Notes: a model not told the origin generated them from the letters alone. A stretch of 64,000 bases of DNA from UBA5336 sp039818165 (GCA_039818165.1 JBCBUL010000010.1:25829-89828); one strand, 5' to 3'; positions 24,268-33,448 are shown, numbered from the stretch's first letter. Translations and numbers: made by a program.

Positions 24268-25884
24268 CTATTCGGCGCGGCAGAGATATTTCGATCTGTG
24301 GATATCGACCACATTGTCTTCCCAACCCGTCAGGGTGGGGTCGACAAGGTTTTGGTTCACAGCAAACCACATCGGCGTCAGGGGCACTTCGTCGAGCATG
24401 ATTTGCTCAGCCTGGGCCAGGAGTTCCGCGCGACGATCCAGGTCCAGCTCCAGGTTTGATTGGGCCAGCAAGGCGTCGAACTCAGGATTGGAGAAGTTGC
24501 CGTAATTGAGCTGCCCGGTCTGCGAGTCGAGCAGATAGAGGAAATTGTGCGGATCGTTGAAGTCCGCGACCCAGCCCGCATCGGAAAACTCGAAGTCGCC
24601 TTCGCGCAGGCGCGCATATAGAACTTTCGTGTCTTGCAGGAGGAGCTCGGGTTCGACCCAGTCGGCGATCTGTTTCCAGTTCTGCTGGGCAACCGGCGGT
24701 GGCTTCATGTTGTCGCCGGTATTGCGATACATATAGGTGAACTCAAGCGGATTGTCGGGTCCGAAACCGGCTTCTTCCAGAAGGCGCCTGGCCTCCAAGA
24801 GCCGCTCGGCGCGAGGCATGTCGGCCCAGTCGACGCGTGGCGCGCCATCTCCATCAACATAATTGTCGATGCCCGGCGGCACGAAGTTGTAGGCTGGCAG
24901 GAAGCCCGGCGTGAGGACGTTTTCCGTCATGAATTCGCGGTCAAGGGCCATGGCGAGCGCCTTGCGCACCCGCACATCGTCAAATGGCTCGACCTCTTGA
25001 TTGAACGCCCAATAGGTCACCGTCAGCGACGGGTCGGCACGCACCCAACCGGGCAGGCGGCGTTCGATCTCATCCTTGCGCGGACCTTCGAACGCATTAT
25101 TCACATCCAGCTCGCCGGCCTCAATCATGCGCTCCACGGCATTGAGATCGGAAATCGGAAAATACGCCACGCTATCAAAGCAGAGCTCTTCAGTGCCGTA
25201 CCAATTGTCATTCTTTACCGCGATGAGGGACGAGCCAACCGTCCAGTCGATCAGCTTGTAGGGCCCGTTCACGGCGATGTTCTCAGGGCGGATCCAGCGA
25301 TCGCCATGCTCTTCAACAATGTGCCGGGGCACGGGATAGGTTGTGTAATGCGTGAGCAGACCCGGCAAATAGGGCGCGGGATACTCCAGCGTGATTTCAA
25401 GCGTGTAATCGTCCAACGCGCGAATACCGAGATCTTCCGGCGCGACCTCGCCGCGATTGAGCTCGGCCGCATTCTTCACCAGCCAGAGCAGCGAGGCATA
25501 CTGACCCGCCGTTGTGGGGTCCTGCAGGCGCTGGAACGCGAAGACAAAATCGTTCGCCGTAAGTGGCGTCCCGTCCGACCAGAGCGTCTCTTTCAGTTTG
25601 AACGTCCAGACGGTCTGCGTATCGTCAATCTCGTAGCTTTCCGCCACACCCAAGACCGGACGTCCATCTGCAGATGTCACAAACAGGCCATTGAACATGT
25701 CGCCAATGATGATGTTTTCCCATTGGGCTGATGACTTGTGCGGATCCAGCGTATCCGGGTTCGCAGAAATACCCCTGCGCAGCATCTCGCCGTACTGGGA
25801 GCTGTCTCCGCCGCCGCCACACGCCACCAACAGGGCTGACGCCGCACCTGCCAAAGCCAGTTTCCACCTGCTAAAAGACACCAT
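24268..25884 (-). CDS. Peptide ABC transporter substrate-binding lipoprotein (SBP family 5, OppA/DppA-like)
   Basis: 538 residues. The signal sequence ends in a lipobox with the lipid-modified Cys followed by four Gly (LLVACGGGG), so it is a periplasmic lipoprotein. The mature protein has the SBP_bac_5 blocks GISANPDTLDPHKSS, FKLKETLWSDGTPLTANDFVFAF and VEPFDDVRVRKALAMALDREFM. It would capture oligopeptides for the OppB/OppC permeases at 26544-28408. GAGGG upstream supports ATG 25884. The terminator above ends its transcript. The binding protein is separated from its permeases by one plus-strand gene at 26010, so the transporter is split into two transcription units. Confidence 0.9.
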   Translation of the reverse strand: MVSFSRWKLALAGAASALLVACGGGGDSSQYGEMLRRGISANPDTLDPHKSSAQWENIIIGDMFNGLFVTSADGRPVLGVAESYEIDDTQTVWTFKLKETLWSDGTPLTANDFVFAFQRLQDPTTAGQYASLLWLVKNAAELNRGEVAPEDLGIRALDDYTLEITLEYPAPYLPGLLTHYTTYPVPRHIVEEHGDRWIRPENIAVNGPYKLIDWTVGSSLIAVKNDNWYGTEELCFDSVAYFPISDLNAVERMIEAGELDVNNAFEGPRKDEIERRLPGWVRADPSLTVTYWAFNQEVEPFDDVRVRKALAMALDREFMTENVLTPGFLPAYNFVPPGIDNYVDGDGAPRVDWADMPRAERLLEARRLLEEAGFGPDNPLEFTYMYRNTGDNMKPPPVAQQNWKQIADWVEPELLLQDTKVLYARLREGDFEFSDAGWVADFNDPHNFLYLLDSQTGQLNYGNFSNPEFDALLAQSNLELDLDRRAELLAQAEQIMLDEVPLTPMWFAVNQNLVDPTLTGWEDNVVDIHRSKYLCRAE

Positions 25885-26009
25885 ATGATTTCCCTCAATC
25901 TGACCGCTCACCAAGTGAAACTTTTCTGGTGATTGGCTCTGGTTTCCAAGGCACACCTTTGTGAGGGTATGCCGATAGTTACTTCAAGACCGGCGAAGAT
26001 GAGCAGGAA

Positions 26010-26540
26010 ATGAACATAAGACGCAAGACACTCCTTACCGCCATCGCGCCGCTCCTTTTGGCAGGGATCGCCCAGGCGGAGACCGATGAAGCCTCAACCG
26101 CAGCAATCTATGCCTGCGCGGACACCAGCGACGATGCGGCTAGACTAGCCTGTTACGATGCAGCCGTTGGGCGATTGAAAGCCGCAGAGGAAGCAGGTGA
26201 AATCACCACCATTACACGCGAGGAGGTCGAAAACGTCCAACGTGACACCTTCGGCCTATCCTTACCCTCCTTGCCCGCGATCGCCATGCCGAGGTTTGGA
26301 GGAGATCCCGACGATGACGGCCAGCTCGACACCATCACATCTCGGGTCACAGACATCCGCCGCAACAGCTACGATTATGTCGTCGTAACGCTCGAAAATG
26401 GCCAGATCTGGCGCCAGACCGAAGGCGGACGCTTCTCTCTACGCGGCATCGAAGAAGCGGAGATCAGGCGCGCCGCGCTGGGCAGCTTCAAGATGAAGCT
26501 CGACGGCGGACGGGCCTTCCGCGTCAAACGCATCCAGTAA
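26010..26540 (+). CDS. Periplasmic protein of unknown function with C-x-D...RLACYD motif
   Basis: 176 residues. A signal peptide (RRKTLLTAIAPLLLAGIAQA-E) exports it. The mature start has ACADTSDDAARLACYD, a short helical Cys motif that occurs in several small proteobacterial envelope proteins, and the C-terminal half is beta-rich with DYVVVTLENGQIWRQTEGGRFSLR and a basic end, resembling an SH3- or OB-like fold. I cannot name the function. It lies between the peptide-binding protein and the permease genes but on the other strand; AGGAA immediately before the ATG is a close-spaced ribosome site. It converges with the OppC-type gene with three bases between stops. Confidence 0.7.
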   Translation: MNIRRKTLLTAIAPLLLAGIAQAETDEASTAAIYACADTSDDAARLACYDAAVGRLKAAEEAGEITTITREEVENVQRDTFGLSLPSLPAIAMPRFGGDPDDDGQLDTITSRVTDIRRNSYDYVVVTLENGQIWRQTEGGRFSLRGIEEAEIRRAALGSFKMKLDGGRAFRVKRIQ

Positions 26541-26543
26541 AGG

Positions 26544-27449
26544 CTAGCGTTCTTTCGGGTCCAGGGCGTCGCGCAAGCCATCACCCAGGAAATTCAGCGC
26601 GAGCAGTGTCACTGCCATGGTGCCGGCGGGGATGAGAAGCATCCAGGCCCGGTCTCGCATCTCATTCGCTCCCTGGCTGATAAGCACGCCGAGGGAGGTG
26701 AGCGGCTCATTCACGCCGAGCCCCAGGAAGGAGAGAAAGCTCTCCGCCAGGATCACAACCGGAATGGTGAGCGTGACATAGACTGCCACGGGCCCGATCA
26801 CGTTTGGCAGCACGTGCCTGCGGATCATGGCGACCTGGCTGACGCCGGCCGCCCGGGCTGCTTCAATGAATTCCCGACTCTTAATCGCCAGCGTCTGGCC
26901 GCGCACGATGCGCGCCATGGTGAGCCATTCAATGGCGCCGATGGCCGCGAAGATCAGGAAGATATTCTGACCGAACACGGTGATCAGGAGAATAACGAAG
27001 AAAATGAACGGCAATGCGTAGAGCACGTCCACGATACGCATCATGATGGTGTCGAGCCGTCCGCCGATGAAGCCCGCTGTAGCGCCCCAGGTCACGCCGA
27101 TGACCAGGGAAACCAGCGTGGCAATGACGCCAACAAGCAGGGAAATGCGCAGGGCGATCATCAACCGCGCCAGATAATCCCGGCCAAGATAATCGGTTCC
27201 AAGCAGATGCCAGTTTTCCAGAGTGGGCGCGATCTTGATCAGCGAGGATTGGTTCTCGGAGTCATGCACCCAGAGCATGGGGCCGAACGCGGCGACCAGA
27301 ACAAGCGCACCCAGCACCCACATTGAGACCACAGCGGCGCGATTGCGCAAAAGACGCGCGCGGGCATCATCCCACAACGACCGACCGGAAACGATGGCCT
27401 CGGTCACAGCCGGTTCGATATTATTCGGATCGCGAAGTGGGTCGCCCAT
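26544..27449 (-). CDS. ABC transporter permease, OppC/DppC-like
   Basis: 301 residues with an N-terminal span (about 42-62) and a typical binding-protein-dependent permease core. The EAA loop, EAARAAGVSQVAMIRRHVLPN, is the coupling helix contacting the ATPase. It would form the second pore subunit of a peptide importer in the inner membrane. The ATG overlaps the stop of the OppB gene by one base. There is no OppD/OppF ATPase within the window near it, so these must be encoded elsewhere or shared with another system. Confidence 0.92.
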   Translation of the reverse strand: MGDPLRDPNNIEPAVTEAIVSGRSLWDDARARLLRNRAAVVSMWVLGALVLVAAFGPMLWVHDSENQSSLIKIAPTLENWHLLGTDYLGRDYLARLMIALRISLLVGVIATLVSLVIGVTWGATAGFIGGRLDTIMMRIVDVLYALPFIFFVILLITVFGQNIFLIFAAIGAIEWLTMARIVRGQTLAIKSREFIEAARAAGVSQVAMIRRHVLPNVIGPVAVYVTLTIPVVILAESFLSFLGLGVNEPLTSLGVLISQGANEMRDRAWMLLIPAGTMAVTLLALNFLGDGLRDALDPKER

Positions 27450-28408
27450 CAGTCGTATTTCACCTTCGGGTCGAGAACGGCGTACAGGATGTCGGCGATC
27501 AGATTCAGCACGATGATCAGGCCCGCATAGATAATAATTGCGCCCATCACGAGCGTGTAGTCACGGTTGATTGCGCCATCCACGAAATAGCTGCCCATGC
27601 CAGGGAGAGAGAAGACCCGTTCAACCACCACCGAGCCGGTCATCACACCCGCGGTTGCAGGGCCGACATAGGACACCAAGGGCAAAATCGCAGAAGGCAG
27701 GGCGTGGCGCGTAATCACCTCGCGCTCTGTCAGGCCTTTGGAGCGCGCTGTACGGATATGCGGCATCCGCATCGTCTCGATCATGGAGGCGCGCATCAGG
27801 CGGGAGATGATTGCGATTTGCGGCAACGCAAGGGTGATGACGGGTAGAGTGAGATTGTGGAAACCGAGGCTCGGGGGAAACCCAAGCCCCCCCGCAGAGA
27901 ACAAGCCCGCCCCGAGCGCCAGCCCCAGTATCAACAGCGGCCCGCTTACAAAGGTCGGGATAGAAATGCCCGCCATGGCAACGCCCATCACGCCATAGTC
28001 AGCGGCGGTGTTCTGTCTAAGCCCCGCCAATATGCCCAGCCCGCCGCCGACAATGATCGCCAACAGCATGGACAGACCACCGATCGTCAGGCTGATCGGC
28101 AGGCCATCGGCGATCAGTTCGCTGACATCCTTGTCCTTGATCTTGAAGCTCGGGCCAAAATCGCCCTGGACCACGTCGCCGAGATATTTGCAATACTGCA
28201 CGAGGATGGGGTCATCGAGACCGTACTTTGCTGCGATCGCGCGCTCTGTTTCCACAGGCAGTTTCCGGTCAGCCGAAAAAGGCCCGCCGGGCGCAGCGCG
28301 CATCATGAAAAATGCGACTGTGATAATGGCCAGCATCGTTGGGATCGCGATGAGAAGCCTGCGCAGAACATAACCAAGCGGGATGCGCGCAACGATACGA
28401 TTCAGCAT
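27449..28408 (-). CDS. ABC transporter permease, OppB/DppB-like
   Basis: 319 residues with an N-terminal membrane segment followed by the large periplasmic loop characteristic of OppB (TEAIAxKYGLDDPILVQYCKYLG, here as TERAIAAKYGLDDP), then five more spans. The EAA-type motif is TARSKGLTEREVITRHALPSA. It would be the first pore subunit of the peptide importer with the OppC-like gene downstream. No strong terminator is visible between the two. The gene is divergent from the plus-strand phosphatase-like gene at 28537. Confidence 0.92.
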   Translation of the reverse strand: MLNRIVARIPLGYVLRRLLIAIPTMLAIITVAFFMMRAAPGGPFSADRKLPVETERAIAAKYGLDDPILVQYCKYLGDVVQGDFGPSFKIKDKDVSELIADGLPISLTIGGLSMLLAIIVGGGLGILAGLRQNTAADYGVMGVAMAGISIPTFVSGPLLILGLALGAGLFSAGGLGFPPSLGFHNLTLPVITLALPQIAIISRLMRASMIETMRMPHIRTARSKGLTEREVITRHALPSAILPLVSYVGPATAGVMTGSVVVERVFSLPGMGSYFVDGAINRDYTLVMGAIIIYAGLIIVLNLIADILYAVLDPKVKYD

Positions 28409-28536
28409 ATAAAGGTCGCGATCACTCTTTTCTCACGGATTTCTTAAGTCAGCCGAGCTTGGCAGACATCGCTTGCGCCCTTAGCTTTCGAAACCGTAAA
28501 GCCTTGTCAATGTTTAGGCTCAGAACGGAACCCAAT

Positions 28537-28947
28537 ATGGCTGACATTCGAAACGTAACAGACAGTTTTGCCGTGTCCCCGCAGATCACGCCCGAAGATA
28601 TCGATGCCATTGTGGCCGCCGGCTTCAAAACGATCATTGCGAATCGTCCCGATGGCGAGGGCGGACTGGACCAGCCGCGGATGGGCCAGATTCGCGCCAA
28701 AGCGGAAGCGGCCGGGTTGACCTTCGTCGCCCTGCCCTTTTCCGGCGCGCCAACCCCAGAGATTGTGGAGCGCACCGGCCATATCCTGTCAGAAGCGGCC
28801 ACGCCGATCCTGGCCTATTGCCGCACGGGCACCCGCTCCATAACGGCCTGGGCGCTGGTGCATTCCGGCCAGGGGACCGGGGAAGAAATCGTAAATGCTG
28901 CAGGTGCAGCAGGATATGACCTGTCCAGTATCAAACACCTATTGTGA
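28537..28947 (+). CDS. TIGR01244/DUF442 family phosphatase- or sulfurtransferase-like protein
   Basis: 136 residues. The fold resembles the beta-lactamase-hydrolase (BLH) phosphatase domain: MADIRNVTDSFAVSPQITPEDI opens the domain, ANRPDGE follows, and the catalytic C-x5-R loop is CRTGTRS with Cys95 and Arg100. It is often fused or adjacent to persulfide dioxygenases in sulfide detoxification; here no such dioxygenase is next to it, so the link is suggestive only. It is a single domain protein. A weak purine stretch precedes ATG 28537; an in-frame ATG at 28459 is less probable. Confidence 0.8.
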   Translation: MADIRNVTDSFAVSPQITPEDIDAIVAAGFKTIIANRPDGEGGLDQPRMGQIRAKAEAAGLTFVALPFSGAPTPEIVERTGHILSEAATPILAYCRTGTRSITAWALVHSGQGTGEEIVNAAGAAGYDLSSIKHLL

Positions 28948-29065
28948 TCGATCGCTCACGAAGCCGCAATTTCGACACACTCGAAAGGTTGAACACACCA
29001 GCGCATCATGCAAATGACGCGCGAGCCTCACGGCCAACGGCCCCGAAAGGCCAAGGAGACTCCCC

Positions 29066-30001
29066 ATGTGGAACCGTTTTTGGATAAATGATTTCGAGTA
29101 CCAGGACGGCTCGATTCTAATCAAGAAAACAGGACATCGGGTGCCCGCGAGCCTTGGCCTCGCCCATGACGTCTTCACATGGCTATCGTTTTACTTTTTC
29201 GCGCAAACCTGGCGGAGCTGGCGGTTTCTGACAGGCCATCGCCGTCCGACAATCGCGTTCTATCCAGACAAGCCGCGCCCCTGGTACTTTATCTGGCCCG
29301 TTATGCATGTTGCAGGTGCGAAACTGATCGAGGACACGGGCCAGGCCGACATTGTTTTCCAGTTCGAAGATGCCACCCTTTGCGAGACCGAGCCACCGGC
29401 TACCAAACCCGGCGCGACACTGGTCAATTTTGCGTGCGATGACGTGTCGAAAACACGGGTGGCTGAGGCCTGGGGCAAGGCTGCAGGCTACGATCTGGCG
29501 GTCGACCCACGCATCCATGAGGGCCCCATGGTCGAGAAGGCGGAAAAGAACGCCTCCCATGATGGCCGGATCATTGAAGGCCCGATGGAGCCCCTGCCCG
29601 GAAAATCCTATCAGAGATTGATCGACAACGAGATCGAGGGCGGCCTGGTGGAAGACCTGCGCTGCTGCATCGTGGGCGGAAAGCCCACAGTCACGTTTCG
29701 CAAACGTCGCCCGCTTGCGCGCCGCTTCCTGAACGAGAACGCCGAAGTCATCCTGGACCAGCCGACCAATTGCTACACGAGCGATGAAATTGCCGTGATC
29801 GAGGCCTTTTGTGAGGAAATCGGGCTGGACTGGGGCGGTGTCGACGTCCTACGGGATCGAGCATCGGGGCGCCTCTATGTGGTTGATGCAAACAAGACCG
29901 ATATGGGGCCGCCTGTGGCACTGAAACTTGGCGACAAGTTGAAGTCCACCCGTCGTATGGCGCGGGCGTTCGCCGCCCGCCTGTCACCGCGCCGGCGCTA
30001 A
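29066..30001 (+). CDS. Conserved protein with ATP-grasp-like C-terminal domain
   Basis: 311 residues that I do not recognise by name. An N-terminal region with Trp-rich SFYFFAQTWRSWRF (about 41-54) could be membrane-associated. The C-terminal half has the layout of an ATP-grasp fold: basic residues near RLIDNEIEGGLVEDLRCCIVGGKPT, and a closing block DWGGVDVLRDRASGRLYVVDANKT (about 250-275) where acidic and Asn residues would bind Mg-ATP. That would make it a carboxylate-amine ligase or ATP-dependent peptide/glycan modifier; substrate unknown. AAGGAG precedes ATG 29066. It lies upstream of an MBL-fold gene on the same strand, with 26 bases between. Confidence 0.65.
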   Translation: MWNRFWINDFEYQDGSILIKKTGHRVPASLGLAHDVFTWLSFYFFAQTWRSWRFLTGHRRPTIAFYPDKPRPWYFIWPVMHVAGAKLIEDTGQADIVFQFEDATLCETEPPATKPGATLVNFACDDVSKTRVAEAWGKAAGYDLAVDPRIHEGPMVEKAEKNASHDGRIIEGPMEPLPGKSYQRLIDNEIEGGLVEDLRCCIVGGKPTVTFRKRRPLARRFLNENAEVILDQPTNCYTSDEIAVIEAFCEEIGLDWGGVDVLRDRASGRLYVVDANKTDMGPPVALKLGDKLKSTRRMARAFAARLSPRRR

Positions 30002-30027
30002 TCATTAACGGACGAGACAACGCCCCT

Positions 30028-30927
30028 ATGGCCATACCTTTTGTAAAAGAAATCGACGTCGAATACGGGCGCGTGGATCAGGTCTCGCCTACGGTTCGCC
30101 GCGTGATTGCAAACAATCCCGGCGCATTCACCTACACGGGAACGGGCGTCTACATTATTGGCCGCGGCACCGTCGCCGTGATCGACCCGGGCCCGCTTCA
30201 AGACGATCATTTCGACGCGCTCAAAGCTGCGCTGGACGGCGAGACGATCTCCCATGTCGTGGTCACTCATTCCCATATGGATCACTCCCCGCTGGCGCAC
30301 CCGTTGGCGGAATGGGCCGGTTGCAAAGTGTATGCGAAGGGCCCCGCCATCCCCACCGAATCCGAGGTGCGCATGGAGGCTGGGGATGATCTCAGCTTCC
30401 GACCAGACGAGACCATTGGCGATGGCTGGACGGCGCAGGGCCCCGACTGGACGCTGGAAGCGATCGAGACCCCGGGGCACACGTCAAACCATGTTTGCTA
30501 CGCTTTGCGTGAGGAGAACGCCCTGTTCTCAGGCGATCATATCATGGGCTGGTCCACTACGGTTATCTCTCCGCCGGATGGCGACATGGGCGACTACATT
30601 GCCAGCCTCGAGAAAGTGCGCGACCGCGGTTTCTCCACCATCTGGCCGACCCACGGTCCTCCCGTAACCGACAATCCAAGCGGCTTCATCCAAGCCTATA
30701 TTGACCATCGCAAGGCGCGCGAAGCGGCGATCATCGCCAGACTCGCTGCCGGTGATGAGACCATCCCGGACATGGTGAAAACCATCTACGCTGCGGTCGA
30801 CAAGAAGCTCCATCCTGCGGCCTGCCACTCGGTATTGGGTCATATGATGCAACTGGTGAAAGACGGCCGCGTCTCCTCACCGGACGCTACGCCCGGTGTG
30901 AAAAGCCAGTATCGCCTCGCAAGCTGA
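30028..30927 (+). CDS. Metallo-beta-lactamase-fold hydrolase with winged-helix tail (LACTB2-like)
   Basis: 299 residues. The zinc motif HSHMDH (81-86) gives ligands His81, His83, Asp85 and His86; later ligands are in ETPGHTSNH and SGDHIMGW. The C-terminal segment from about 230 (RKAREAAIIARLAAGD) is the helical or winged-helix tail typical of LACTB2-like nucleases or hydrolases. It is cytoplasmic; substrate is unknown and could be a thioester, an RNA or a phosphoester. It follows the ATP-grasp-like gene and may be in the same transcript. Confidence 0.85.
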   Translation: MAIPFVKEIDVEYGRVDQVSPTVRRVIANNPGAFTYTGTGVYIIGRGTVAVIDPGPLQDDHFDALKAALDGETISHVVVTHSHMDHSPLAHPLAEWAGCKVYAKGPAIPTESEVRMEAGDDLSFRPDETIGDGWTAQGPDWTLEAIETPGHTSNHVCYALREENALFSGDHIMGWSTTVISPPDGDMGDYIASLEKVRDRGFSTIWPTHGPPVTDNPSGFIQAYIDHRKAREAAIIARLAAGDETIPDMVKTIYAAVDKKLHPAACHSVLGHMMQLVKDGRVSSPDATPGVKSQYRLAS

Positions 30928-30997
30928 CGCAATTCTCGCTTCGCACGGCAGGGAAACGCCTCTAGCGTAGGGTATCCGTTGCTGAGGATCCTGCGCC

Positions 30998-31609
30998 ATG
31001 GCCACCCCACGCTTTGCCGGCAAACCGGCGCCGTATCGCGGCTTTGGCTCTGAGATCATTCGATTTGTAGGTCATACCTGGCTGCGGGCATTTGGCTGGC
31101 GGATACGAGGTGACTGGCCCTCCATCGACAAAGCAGTTCTTGTCGCGGCGCCCCACACGTCCAATTGGGACGGATTTCACATGCTCGCCGCAGCAGCGCA
31201 CTACCGCATCAAACTCCGTTGGATGGGCAAGGACTCCCTCGGCAAAGGCCCATTAGGATGGATTGCACGCCGCGCTGGCTTGGTGCCTGTGGATCGGTCC
31301 GGAGGAAAGGACATGGTGGGTCAGGCTGCCCGGGCGTTTGACGACTTAGACACCATGATCCTGGCGGTCGCGCCCGAGGGCACCCGAAGCTACACAGCGG
31401 GGTGGAAATCGGGGTTCTACCATATCGCCCACTCGGCAGGTGTGCCCGTGCTCATGTCCGTTCTCGACTACAAGACACACACCATCACGGTCAGTGGACC
31501 CGTTGAAACGACCGGTGACTTTGATACCGATATCGCGAAAATCAGAGCGCCCTATGCCGATGCAATGGGTCGACGTCCTGGAGGTTGGGAGCCAACGGAA
31601 GACGCCTGA
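30998..31609 (+). CDS. Lysophospholipid acyltransferase family protein (PlsC-like)
   Basis: 203 residues. The HX4D motif HTSNWD (His53, Asp58) is the catalytic acyltransferase signature; APEGTRS is the glycerol phosphate-binding block. The shortness (about 200 residues) and the lack of long membrane spans are those of small 1-acyl-glycerol-3-phosphate acyltransferase-like or hemolysin-type acyltransferases. It would acylate a lysophospholipid or a related lipid at the membrane. It comes after the MBL-fold gene (70 bases) and converges with a small membrane protein gene. Confidence 0.85.
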   Translation: MATPRFAGKPAPYRGFGSEIIRFVGHTWLRAFGWRIRGDWPSIDKAVLVAAPHTSNWDGFHMLAAAAHYRIKLRWMGKDSLGKGPLGWIARRAGLVPVDRSGGKDMVGQAARAFDDLDTMILAVAPEGTRSYTAGWKSGFYHIAHSAGVPVLMSVLDYKTHTITVSGPVETTGDFDTDIAKIRAPYADAMGRRPGGWEPTEDA

Positions 31610-31623
31610 TCAGCGCCCCCCAA

Positions 31624-32025
31624 CTATTCTGAGAATGCCCGCGCGGAAAACAGGTTGATCAAGCCTTCCGTATCGGCGCGGTCGAGGAACAGCGTCTTTG
31701 CCCTGAGGATGGGCTTCGGTCGCCCGTGGGACCTTACGCGAACAAGACGGCGATTTCCCTTATTATCCGCTTCAACCTGAAGTTCAGACACAGGATGGCG
31801 ACGAAGCGTCATCCCAAGGACGTTGCGTGCCTGCAACTCGTTTCCTTCAAGCACAAGAAGCGGGCGGTTTGCGCCCAAGACGACAAACCCGACCAGTAGA
31901 GCGCCGCTTAGACTGCTCAGCTGAATACCACCGGACAAAAACGTCAAAACGGATCCGGCGACCAACAATATGCCGCCGAGACACAGGAAAGTGTACAAAA
32001 CCGAATTTGAATATCGTACCCGCAT
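31624..32025 (-). CDS. Small membrane protein with PH-like C-terminal domain
   Basis: 133 residues. Two membrane helices (about 8-28 and 38-55, the LTFLSGGIQ loop between) are followed by a beta-rich domain with NELQARNVLGMTLRRHPVSELQVEADN, which resembles a bacterial PH-like (YdbS/bPH2) domain. No function can be named. A twenty-base palindrome lies 75-94 bases upstream of its start. It converges with the acyltransferase gene (14 bases between stops). Confidence 0.6.
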   Translation of the reverse strand: MRVRYSNSVLYTFLCLGGILLVAGSVLTFLSGGIQLSSLSGALLVGFVVLGANRPLLVLEGNELQARNVLGMTLRRHPVSELQVEADNKGNRRLVRVRSHGRPKPILRAKTLFLDRADTEGLINLFSARAFSE

Positions 32026-32099
32026 AACCAGCCAAATCTACGTCCCCAGCGCAGTGTTAGCGAGCATTTACTTACTGGTCAACCCAAGGTCGTATTTTT

Positions 32100-32119
32100 T
32101 GTCGATCAATTGTTCGACA
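32100..32119. promoter_or_regulatory. Near-perfect 20-bp palindrome
   Basis: TGTCGATCAATTGTTCGACA is symmetric apart from one pair and has a TCAATTG core. It lies 75 bases upstream of the small membrane protein start and 45 bases beyond the acyl-CoA dehydrogenase stop. There is no U-run on either side in a terminator direction, so I read it as a candidate TetR- or MarR-type operator. Confidence 0.4.
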
Positions 32120-32163
32120 TACTGCAACCGGTTCGATTGGCGGTGAGATTCCAGATCGGGCGG

Positions 32164-33369
32164 TTAGCCTTGCTTGAGCTCATCGAAGGGCACGTCCTTG
32201 TCGACGCGTACATCGCCGGGCAGGCCAAGCACACGCTCCGCAATGATGTTCTTCAGGATCTCATCTGTCCCGCCCGCAATGCGCAGGCCCGGTGCCCACA
32301 TGAAGCTCTGTTGGAACAGCGCATCGGCGGGCATCTCCTCCTCATCGGTCATCAGTCCATAGTGGCCTTGCATCTCAATGGCCGAGTTGCAGATGTCCTG
32401 GAGCTGGTTGGCGGTGATGATCTTCCCGATAGAGCTTTCCGGCCCAGGCGTCTCGCCCTTGGAGAGCGCTGTTTGCGTCCGGAATTTCGTCAGCTTGTAG
32501 CCTTGGGCGGCAACATACCAATCGGCTAGCGTCTGTCGGAAGTCGCTTTCGCTGAGCGTACCGGCCTTGCGGGCATATTCCATGATCTCGGCCCAGTCCG
32601 GACCTGGTGATCCGCCCACGGCGAGGCGCTCATTCATCAAGGTGACGATGGCGACTTTCCAGCCCTGCCCCACTTCGCCGAGACGGTCGGAATCCGGGAT
32701 GCGCACATCAGTGAAATAGACCTCGTTGAACTCACGTCCGCCCGACGCTTGATGGATCGGGCGCGCTTCGACGCCCGCCTGTTTCATGTCCACGATGAGC
32801 ATGGTCAGGCCCTTATGCTTGGGCGCGCTTGGGTCTGTGCGCACGAGCAGGATGCCATAATCGGAATAGTGGGCGCCCGAGGTCCAGACTTTCTGGCCGT
32901 TAATGACCCACTCATCGCCATCCTTGGTCGCGCGGGTCTTTACGCCGGCCACGTCAGAGCCCGCTGCTGGCTCGGAGAAGAGCTGGCACCAGATTTCCTC
33001 GCCGCGCAGGGCCTTGCCAACATATCGCTTCTTGTGGTCGTTGGATCCGAACGCGATCACAGTGGGGATGCACATGCCGAGGCCGATGGTGAAGGGCCCG
33101 GTCGGCGCGTCGAACTTGCCCTCTTCCTGATTCCAGATGACCTGCTGCATGGGCGTGCCACCGCGCCCGCCAATCTCCTTCGGCCAGGTGATCTGGGCAT
33201 AGCCGCCATCGGCCTTCTGGGCCTGCCAGGCCTTGGCCCGCTGCATGAACTCTTCGCCCGAAACGCGCTGGCGCAGGGGTTTCGCGCCCTTCGGCTCAAG
33301 GTGTTGGTCCAGAAAGGCGCGTGCTTCAGCGCGGAATTCGGCTTCTTCCGGTGTGTCGTTGAAATCCAT
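32164..33369 (-). CDS. Acyl-CoA dehydrogenase, FadE-like (subunit of a probable heteromeric pair)
   Basis: 401 residues. Flavin- and acyl-CoA-binding blocks are present (QLFSEPAAGSDVAG, WVINGQKVWTSGAHYSDYG, EMQGHYG). The usual terminal YEGT block, whose Glu is the base in many acyl-CoA dehydrogenases, is replaced by AGGTDEI. That pattern is known in enzymes that work as heteromeric pairs, such as mycobacterial FadE pairs. GGGAG supports ATG 33369. A CCCAAACGTTT stretch, shared with the symporter leader at 49827, lies at 33380-33390. It is encoded just behind a second acyl-CoA dehydrogenase (79 bases between genes), and the two probably form one alpha2-beta2 enzyme for a bulky or branched acyl-CoA. 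Confidence 0.9.
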   Translation of the reverse strand: MDFNDTPEEAEFRAEARAFLDQHLEPKGAKPLRQRVSGEEFMQRAKAWQAQKADGGYAQITWPKEIGGRGGTPMQQVIWNQEEGKFDAPTGPFTIGLGMCIPTVIAFGSNDHKKRYVGKALRGEEIWCQLFSEPAAGSDVAGVKTRATKDGDEWVINGQKVWTSGAHYSDYGILLVRTDPSAPKHKGLTMLIVDMKQAGVEARPIHQASGGREFNEVYFTDVRIPDSDRLGEVGQGWKVAIVTLMNERLAVGGSPGPDWAEIMEYARKAGTLSESDFRQTLADWYVAAQGYKLTKFRTQTALSKGETPGPESSIGKIITANQLQDICNSAIEMQGHYGLMTDEEEMPADALFQQSFMWAPGLRIAGGTDEILKNIIAERVLGLPGDVRVDKDVPFDELKQG

Positions 33370-33448
33370 GGTGGCGACTCCCAAACGTTTCTTATTTCAC
33401 AAGGTATATCAAATTTCCGCTACGGCAGGCCGTGCGACGTATTTGCCA

